Source of the DNA: JADLDB01 sp040752975
GTDB taxonomy: Bacteria > Myxococcota > Myxococcia > Myxococcales > Myxococcaceae
Assembly (NCBI GenBank): GCA_040752975.1
Contig: JBFMHF010000003.1
Coordinates: forward strand, 1 to 64,000
Direction of reading: 5' to 3'
DNA: 64,000 nt
Shown here piece after piece: positions 58,197 through 64,000 of the stretch (within the stretch, counting starts at the first letter, position 1; each line of letters begins with the position of its first letter). The notes under the pieces were generated by a model. It was not told where the DNA came from. It did no database searches and saw only the letters and a list, made by a program, of their open reading frames with translations. Position numbers and translations under genes: made by a program.

Positions 58197-59711
58197 ATGA
58201 AGACGTCCCTCTCCACCGTCATCCGACTCGCCGTCACGGCGTTGAGCCTCACCTTCGCTGCGGCAGCCTGCCTGTCGTCCCAGCGCACGAGCGACGCCGG
58301 GGCGCGGAAGGAAGACCTGCCTTCCCGGGTGACGGCTGCCCTGCTGCCCGCCCCCGCTTTCGCCCAGACAGGGAGTGGGCCCGGCAAGACGGCTGACGTG
58401 GTGCTGGCCGATGTGGCCGAGCGCGTGGTGCCCAGCGTCGTCAACATCTCCTCGGAGAAAGTCGTCCGCGAGACGGGTGGGCCGCCGGACTTCGGCCCGC
58501 TGCAGAACGACCCCTTCTTCCGCCATTTCTTCGGCCTGCCGGAAGGTGGGGGACAGCCTCGCGAGCGGCGAGAGCACAGCCTGGGTTCCGGCGTCATCGT
58601 GTCGGACAAGGGCGTCGTCCTCACCAACAACCACGTCATCGAGAACGCGGACCAGATTCGAGTGGGCCTCTCGGACGGGCGCGAATTCGAGGCCACCATC
58701 GTCGGGCGCGACCCAGACTCGGACCTCGGCGTCCTGCAACTGAAGGGAGAGGTGAAGGACTTGCGCCCGCTTCCCTTCGGGGATTCCTCGGTGCTGCGGC
58801 TGGGCGACGTGGTGCTGGCGGTGGGCAACCCCTTCGGAGTGGGCCAGACGGTGACGATGGGCATCGTCTCGGCCAAGGGACGCGCCAGCGTCGGCATCGT
58901 CGAGTACGAGGACTTCATTCAGACGGACGCCGCCATCAACCCGGGCAACAGCGGCGGGGCGCTGGTGAACATGCGCGGGGAGTTGGTGGGCATCAACACC
59001 GCCATCTTGAGCCGCAGCGGGGGCTACCAGGGCATCGGCTTCGCCATTCCCGTCAACATGGCGCGCCCCATCATGGAAGGCATCCTCTCGCGCGGTCGGG
59101 TGTTGCGGGGCTGGCTGGGAGTGGCCATTCAGGAAGTCACCCCACAACTCAAGGAAGCCTTCGCCCTCACGGAAGGAACGGGCATTCTCGTATCCGACGT
59201 CACGGCGGACGGCCCGGCCGCGAAGGCGGGCCTCAAGCGAGGCGACGTCATCCTCTCCCTGGACGGCCAGAAGGTGGAGTCCACCGCCCGCTTCCGCAAC
59301 GCCATCGCCATGGCCGGCCCGGACAAGGAGGTGACGCTGGAGGTGCTGCGCGACGGGGCGCGGAGGACGGTGAAGGTGAAATTGGGCGCCAAGCCCGTGG
59401 GTGGCCAGCAGGCACGGGGCGACGCCCCGGAAGGAAAGCTGGGAGGGCTGTCTCTCAGCGAGTTGACGCCGGCGTTGCGCCGGCAGCACGAGATTCCCGA
59501 CGACATTCCCGGCGTGCTGGTGGCAGACGTCGAGGTGGGTTCGGCCGCCGCACGTGCGGGCTTCCGCCCCGGAGACGTCATCATGGAAGTCAACCGACGC
59601 GTCGTGAAGACGGTGCGGGATTTCAATGAGGCCTTCCAGCAAAGCAAGGGAGTCGTCGCCGTCCTCGTCCATCGCCGGGGAAGCACGCTCTACCTCGCCC
59701 TGCGCAAGTGA
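58197..59711 (+). CDS. degP: HtrA/DegP-family serine protease
   Basis: 504 residues. A lipoprotein-like leader with Cys25 (TFAAAAC) sends it to the periplasm, possibly lipidated. The catalytic triad is H146 (TNNHVI), D176 (DPDSDLGVL) and S252 (NPGNSGGAL), all in expected places. Two PDZ domains follow (about 305-395 and 415-500; GWLGVAIQEV, GVLVADVEVGSAA). These enzymes degrade and refold misfolded envelope proteins. AGGAGC precedes the ATG. It converges on the sensor kinase gene. Confidence 0.95.
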   Translation: MKTSLSTVIRLAVTALSLTFAAAACLSSQRTSDAGARKEDLPSRVTAALLPAPAFAQTGSGPGKTADVVLADVAERVVPSVVNISSEKVVRETGGPPDFGPLQNDPFFRHFFGLPEGGGQPRERREHSLGSGVIVSDKGVVLTNNHVIENADQIRVGLSDGREFEATIVGRDPDSDLGVLQLKGEVKDLRPLPFGDSSVLRLGDVVLAVGNPFGVGQTVTMGIVSAKGRASVGIVEYEDFIQTDAAINPGNSGGALVNMRGELVGINTAILSRSGGYQGIGFAIPVNMARPIMEGILSRGRVLRGWLGVAIQEVTPQLKEAFALTEGTGILVSDVTADGPAAKAGLKRGDVILSLDGQKVESTARFRNAIAMAGPDKEVTLEVLRDGARRTVKVKLGAKPVGGQQARGDAPEGKLGGLSLSELTPALRRQHEIPDDIPGVLVADVEVGSAAARAGFRPGDVIMEVNRRVVKTVRDFNEAFQQSKGVVAVLVHRRGSTLYLALRK

Positions 59712-59762
59712 CTTGCGCCGCGCACGCGGCCCAAAGACTCGCGCGCCCTACGTCTGGGCGGA

Positions 59763-59783
59763 CACCCCATGGGTGGAGGGGTG
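59763..59783. terminator. possible hairpin between degP and the sensor kinase gene
   Basis: CACCCC (59763-59768) pairs with GGGGTG (59778-59783) around a 9-nt loop holding ATGGGTGGA, in the 118-bp gap between two convergent genes. It may end transcription from both sides. No T-run is present. Confidence 0.3.
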
Positions 59784-59829
59784 CCACCCTCGCCTCGAGT
59801 CTCCAACTTCCGCCATTTCCGACGTCCCG

Positions 59830-62541
59830 CTACCTCGGCGGCGTCAGCGCAGACGTCCGGGTGGCCTCGTCGGGTGCGGGTGGGGGCGGCAGGGGATGAG
59901 GGGCCGAAACCTGCGGCAACGACGCCAGCCAGTCCGCCACATCCGCCTCCGACACCCGGCCCAGCGACGCAGACGCCACGAGGAGCGCGTCGCGGAACTC
60001 GTCCGCAGTCGCGAAACGCGAAGTGCGCTCCATCGCCATGCCCTTCGCGATGACGTCCAGCACTGGCCGGGGCAGGTCCGCCCGCACCTGGTGAATGGGC
60101 GGCGGCGACGAGGCCAGCGGCCCTTCGGGGAAGGCACGCTGCAGCGTCAGCAACTCGTACAGCATCGCCGCCACGGGGAAGAGGTCGGCCCGTCCGTCCA
60201 GCACCTCCCCCCGCGCCTGCTCCGGCGCCATGTACGGCAGCGTGCCCTTCACGATGCCCGTCTGCGTCTGCGCGATGCGCGTCGCCGCCCGGGCGATGCC
60301 GAAGTCCGTCAGCTTCACCCGCCCGTCCTGGGTGAGCAGCACGTTGTTGGGGTTGACGTCCCGGTGAATGAGCTCCAGCGGCCGGCCGTTGGCGTCGCGG
60401 CAGCGGTGCGCGTGGTCCAGCGCCGACAACACCTCCATCACCACGCGCACAGCGACGGCCGGCGGCGCCGGCTCCCCCAGGGCCCGCGCCCGCTTCAACA
60501 CTTCCCGCAGCGATGGTCCGTCGACGTACTCGAGCGCCATGAAGACCATGTTCTCCACGCGGTCCACCTCGTACACCTGCACGATGTTGGCGTGGGACAA
60601 CTGCGCGGCGATGCGCGCCTCGTCGAGGAACATGCCCACCGCCACCTCGTCGTCCGCCAACTGCGGGAGCGGCCGCTTCAGGGCCACCTTCCGCTCGAAG
60701 CCGCCCGGACCCAGGCGCCAGGCGAGGTGCACTTCCGCCATGCCGCCCACCCCCAGCCGGCGCTCGATGCGGTAGCGGCCAAACTTGAGCCGCTCCCCGG
60801 TGGACCGCTCCAGCACCAGCCCCACCTGAGAGGCCACGGCCTCGAGGAAGGTGCACTCGTCCCGCGTGAAGCCCAGGCCCGAGCGCTTGCGCGACACGCC
60901 GACGAAACCGGCCAACGCCCCATGGGCCTGCACCGGCGCGGCCAGCGCCAGCTCCAGCCCCCACAACTCCGGCTGCGCCGCCGGGGGCAGCACCACCTCC
61001 GACAGCCCGGCCACGCCCCCCGCGCCGTGCGACAGGGCCTGCGCCAGCGCACCCTGCCGCGACAGCTCGCTCGCCTGCGTGGTGGACGCGACGCCTTCGT
61101 GGCGCAGCCGCTGCAACACCTCGCCGGTGTCCGACACGCGCCACAACTCCGCGCGCTCCACCCCCAGCGAGAGCGCCGTCTCGAGGCCCAGCCGCAGCGT
61201 CTCCTCGGGCGGCCGCGACTGCACCGCCACCGACAGCTTGTGCAGCAGGCTGGCCAGCGTGCCGGCGTCCGCCTGGCGCCGGTAGAACAGCTCGTCCACC
61301 TTCTTCTTGAGCCGCCCGTAGAGGGGCAGCGCCACCGCGAAGCCCGCCGCAGTGATGACGACGGTGACGGTGGGCGAGCCCCCCAGCTGTGGGCCCAGCA
61401 CCAGCGGCAGCCCCAGCAGCACCGCCGCGCCCGCCCCCAGCAGCACCGCCAGCGTCGCGCCGTACCCCACCACCGCGCTGGTAAAGCGGTCGATGTCGAA
61501 GGCGTTGTGCTTCACCGACACCCAGGCCGTCACCGCCACGAAGAGGATGATGGGGGCGCCATTGAAGAAGGGGCTCCAGGGCGTGCGGCCCAGGCCCAGC
61601 ACGCGCCGCACCAGGTCCACCACCAGCGGCAGCAGGAGCCCCAGCACCAGCCCCAGCGCCAGCATGCGCGTCCGCGCCAGCGCCACCCGGTCCCCCGTCG
61701 AGCGCGCCAGGCCGAGGTGCCGGTAAATGAAGGACAACACCAACGCCGACGGCCAGAGAGAGCCGAAGACCTGCAGCACCGCCAGCGTGGCGGACCAGTC
61801 CGAGCCCCAGCGCGTGGAGATGACGAGGATGGGCAGGGACACCGCCACCGACGGGGTGTAGATGAGCCACAGCCGCAGCCGCACGCGGCCGGGCAGCGGC
61901 GTGGGGAAGAGCGTCAGGAAGTGGGCCAGGGTGGCTGGCGCCAGCGAGCCCGCCACCGCCGAGACTTCCAGCGTCAGCGTGGTGTTGCGGAGAAAGGCCG
62001 GCAGCGCCAACAGGAACAGCCCCAGCGTCTGGGTGAAGGCGAAGAAGAGCCAGCTGGTGCGCGTCCCGGGCAAGAGGGCGAAGAGCACCAGGCCGATGAG
62101 AAGAATGAGCGAGGCCGTCACCCACCGCCCCACCACCGCGGTGGCGTTGAGCGTCGACAGCGGGGTGGCCTGGGCCTCCCGTTCGAAGCGCTGGCCGTCC
62201 CGCTGGAAGGTGAGGCGTAGCGGCCCGGGCTGCTGCTCGAGGCGCCGTGACACGAGGGCAAACCCGTCGGCCACCTCCTCGCCCTGCCAGGCCACCACCT
62301 CGTCCCCGCGCTTCACGTCGGGCCAGCGCTGGTCCAGCGCATCCACGAAACGGCCCGGGCGAAGGAGGAGCCCCACGTCGGCGGCACGAATGAGCTCCAG
62401 GGTGCCCTGGCCCGCCTGCACCACCACCGCCACGTCCACGGCCAGGAGGAGGAGAAAGACCGAGACGAAGCGCGTGGCCAACAACCGCCCGAGGATGGTG
62501 ACGGTCCGGAGGTCCGATGTCGTGCGCTGCTTCGACTCCAA
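59830..62541 (-). CDS. membrane sensor Ser/Thr kinase with C-terminal kinase domain
   Basis: 903 residues. A first membrane helix (about 20-42) precedes a periplasmic or loop segment (about 45-125) resembling a PDZ/DUF domain (GDEVVAWQGEEV). Seven further helices run from about 138 to 410 (ending YGRLKKKVDELF), as in 7TM-type sensors. A GAF-like domain follows (about 430-580). The kinase domain occupies about 589-850: LGVGGMAEVHLA, K622 (VALKRPL), HRDVNPNN with D728, DFG at 746-748, and GTLPYMAPEQ. In most family members the kinase comes first, so this order is unusual. The protein is probably a light- or ligand-sensing regulator; the signal is unknown. Last residues are Pro-rich. Confidence 0.9.
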   Translation of the reverse strand: MESKQRTTSDLRTVTILGRLLATRFVSVFLLLLAVDVAVVVQAGQGTLELIRAADVGLLLRPGRFVDALDQRWPDVKRGDEVVAWQGEEVADGFALVSRRLEQQPGPLRLTFQRDGQRFEREAQATPLSTLNATAVVGRWVTASLILLIGLVLFALLPGTRTSWLFFAFTQTLGLFLLALPAFLRNTTLTLEVSAVAGSLAPATLAHFLTLFPTPLPGRVRLRLWLIYTPSVAVSLPILVISTRWGSDWSATLAVLQVFGSLWPSALVLSFIYRHLGLARSTGDRVALARTRMLALGLVLGLLLPLVVDLVRRVLGLGRTPWSPFFNGAPIILFVAVTAWVSVKHNAFDIDRFTSAVVGYGATLAVLLGAGAAVLLGLPLVLGPQLGGSPTVTVVITAAGFAVALPLYGRLKKKVDELFYRRQADAGTLASLLHKLSVAVQSRPPEETLRLGLETALSLGVERAELWRVSDTGEVLQRLRHEGVASTTQASELSRQGALAQALSHGAGGVAGLSEVVLPPAAQPELWGLELALAAPVQAHGALAGFVGVSRKRSGLGFTRDECTFLEAVASQVGLVLERSTGERLKFGRYRIERRLGVGGMAEVHLAWRLGPGGFERKVALKRPLPQLADDEVAVGMFLDEARIAAQLSHANIVQVYEVDRVENMVFMALEYVDGPSLREVLKRARALGEPAPPAVAVRVVMEVLSALDHAHRCRDANGRPLELIHRDVNPNNVLLTQDGRVKLTDFGIARAATRIAQTQTGIVKGTLPYMAPEQARGEVLDGRADLFPVAAMLYELLTLQRAFPEGPLASSPPPIHQVRADLPRPVLDVIAKGMAMERTSRFATADEFRDALLVASASLGRVSEADVADWLASLPQVSAPHPLPPPPAPDEATRTSALTPPR

Positions 62542-62592
62542 GAGGCTCCCGGGGCTGCCGTGCGTCGGCCTCGAGCTTAGCGCTGCCGGTGC

Positions 62593-63798
62593 CTACGTCG
62601 TGTACTCGGCATTCACCTGGACGTAGCGGTAGCCCAGGTCGCTCGTCAGCACCACCGCGTGGCCGGGCCCGTCCTTCAGCTTGAGCTCCAGCTTCACGTC
62701 CTCCTGCGCCATGGCCTTCGAGGCGGCGGCGCGGTCGAAGGCGGTCGGCTCCCCATTCTTGAAGACCTCGATGCCCTGCAGCACGCAGGACAGGGACTTC
62801 GGATTCCGCACGTCCTTCGAGTTGCCCACCTGGCTGGTGAAGCGGCCCCAGTTCGGGTCATTCCCGAACAGCGCGGTGCGGACCAACGCCGAGGTGGCCA
62901 CCAGCTTCGCGATGCGGCGCGCCGCGTCCTCCGTCGCAGCCCCCGTCACCTCGATGGTGGTGACTTTGGTGGCGCCCTCTCCGTCGCGGGCGATGAGCCA
63001 GGCCAGGCGACGCGCCACCGGCTCCACGTGCCGCGCCCAGTCGGTGGGCGGCTTCACCTTCCGCGTGGAGAAGAGGAGGAAGGTGTCGTTGGTGCTGGTG
63101 TGGGAGTCCACGTGCACCGCGTTGAAGCTGGCCGCCGCGATGCCCGGGAGGCTGCGCTTCAACTGCTCGCTGCGCAGGTCGAGGTCCGTGGCCATGAAGG
63201 CCAGCATGGTGGCCATGTTGGGCTCAATCATCCCCGCGCCCTTGCACACCCCCGCCACCACCGCGTCCCCCACCCGCCCGCAGGCCTCCTTGGGGAAGGC
63301 GTCCGTCGTCATGATGGCCGAGAGGAAGCGGCGCCCCGCTTCGGGCTCGCTGGACAACTGCGAGAGCGCGTCGTCGATGCCCGCGCGCACCTTGTCCATG
63401 GGCAGCTTCACGCCGATGACGCCGGTGCTGCACACCAGCACCTGCTCCGGAGGGCAACCCAGTCCCTTCGCCACCCGCGCGGCCATCTCCTCTGCGTCCT
63501 TCTCACCCTGGAGGCCGGTGCACGCGTTGGCGTTGCCGCTGTTCACCACCAGCGCGCGCGCCGTATGGCCGCTGCGCACCAGGTTCAACTTCGACAGCAC
63601 CACCGGGGCGGCGGCGAAGTGGTTTTGCGTGAAGAGGCCGGCCACCGCCATCGGCGCGTCAGCCACCAGCAGCCCGACGTCGGGGTTGCCTGACGCCTTG
63701 ATGCCCGCCTTCACCCCGGCGGCCTTGAGGCCCGGCACCTGCGTCAGCGTCAACTCGGCGGGAGGAAACGACGGCACCGGCGGGACGGGAATCGACAT
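62593..63798 (-). CDS. argJ: glutamate N-acetyltransferase / amino-acid acetyltransferase
   Basis: 401 residues. ArgJ makes N-acetylglutamate and, by recycling the acetyl group from N-acetylornithine, makes ornithine in arginine synthesis. It self-cleaves before the nucleophile Thr in KGAGMIEPNMATML (Thr197), which is intact here, giving alpha and beta chains. TDAFPKEACGRVG and SGNANACTG (about 88-96) are family landmarks. The start at 63798 (MSIPVPPVP) is chosen over the upstream ATG as typical length. It lies 51 bp upstream of the sensor kinase gene. Confidence 0.95.
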   Translation of the reverse strand: MSIPVPPVPSFPPAELTLTQVPGLKAAGVKAGIKASGNPDVGLLVADAPMAVAGLFTQNHFAAAPVVLSKLNLVRSGHTARALVVNSGNANACTGLQGEKDAEEMAARVAKGLGCPPEQVLVCSTGVIGVKLPMDKVRAGIDDALSQLSSEPEAGRRFLSAIMTTDAFPKEACGRVGDAVVAGVCKGAGMIEPNMATMLAFMATDLDLRSEQLKRSLPGIAAASFNAVHVDSHTSTNDTFLLFSTRKVKPPTDWARHVEPVARRLAWLIARDGEGATKVTTIEVTGAATEDAARRIAKLVATSALVRTALFGNDPNWGRFTSQVGNSKDVRNPKSLSCVLQGIEVFKNGEPTAFDRAAASKAMAQEDVKLELKLKDGPGHAVVLTSDLGYRYVQVNAEYTT

Positions 63799-63897
63799 GG
63801 CGCGCACCTCATAGCGCACGCGCAGGCGCGCGGCCGCCTTCGGGCACACCGGGGACACAGGTGAATGTAGGCTGTCAGGCGCCGTCAGGAGCACCGC

Positions 63898-64000
63898 ATG
63901 CTGACCCTCCTCGCACTCGTCCTCGCGCAGGCGCGGCAGGCCCCCTGCCTCACCTCCAACGGCAACGCGGCCTGTGCACGCACCCCCTGGGGCAACTGCG
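63898..64000 (+). CDS. N-terminal part of a secreted protein, truncated by window edge
   Basis: Thirty-four codons from ATG 63898 encode a signal peptide, MLTLLALVLAQARQAP, and then CLTSNGNAACARTPWGNC, a Cys-rich start. The gene is cut by the edge. It is divergent from argJ with a 99-bp gap. Too little is present to name a family. Confidence 0.6.
   Translation, partial: MLTLLALVLAQARQAPCLTSNGNAACARTPWGNC

Overview
The window is about 70 percent GC and very gene-dense. It carries several Hanks-type Ser/Thr kinases (one with TPR-like repeats, one with GAF and membrane modules), small PilZ proteins, a PEGA-domain protein, MopE-like and Kazal-containing Cys-rich lipoproteins, an EcsC protein and a polyketide-synthase lipid locus. 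Together these point to a myxobacterium (Myxococcota, probably Cystobacterineae). The species cannot be named from the sequence alone. No rRNA, tRNA, CRISPR array or intact insertion sequence was seen.

Layout. 0-7.4 kb: a 24-bp tandem repeat, a hypothetical gene, cysE-cysK (cysteine synthesis), a protein with a histone-H1-like tail, a LEA-type lipoprotein, a membrane protein and a PNGase F-like lipoprotein whose best start codon is ACG. 7.4-9.6 kb: an accessory scar with a small hypothetical gene, a VOC-fold gene and three gene fragments (Cys-rich protein, unknown C-terminus, frameshifted site-2 protease). 9.6-14.5 kb: an exported PCMT-like lipoprotein, an AAA_28 NTPase, a large membrane Fe-S oxidoreductase and a peroxiredoxin. 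14.6-21.5 kb: a minus-strand block of two Ser/Thr kinases, a coiled-coil protein, an AAA+ ATPase and a frameshifted Uma2 gene. 21.6-30.3 kb: EcsC, PilZ and GreA-type genes, a thioesterase, an SDR, a di-haem cytochrome c peroxidase with a perfect FNR-type box, an Sfp-type phosphopantetheinyl transferase and small secreted proteins. 30.4-38.5 kb: three large secreted or lipid-anchored surface proteins and CorA.

38.6-51.4 kb is the most interesting part. A minus-strand operon (fatty acyl-AMP ligase, free ACP, a 2308-residue KS-AT-ACP-KR-DH polyketide synthase fused to an alpha-oxoamine synthase, and a CFA-family methyltransferase) faces a plus-strand pair of GNAT-like acyltransferases across a 419-bp regulatory region. 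Read together the genes predict an acyl chain activated by the ligase, loaded on the ACP, extended and dehydrated by the PKS, then released by decarboxylative condensation with an amino acid. The expected product is a sphingoid-like amino ketone, which the acyltransferases could N-acylate to a ceramide-like lipid. Lack of an ER domain would place a double bond exactly where sphingosine has its 4,5 double bond. This is inference from domain order.

51.4-64 kb: a decayed kinase remnant, an ECF sigma factor, an orphan BchE-like B12/radical SAM enzyme in an apparently non-phototrophic context, secreted and PilZ proteins, an HtrA/DegP protease, a 903-residue sensor kinase with its kinase domain at the C-terminus, argJ, and the first codons of a secreted protein cut by the window edge.
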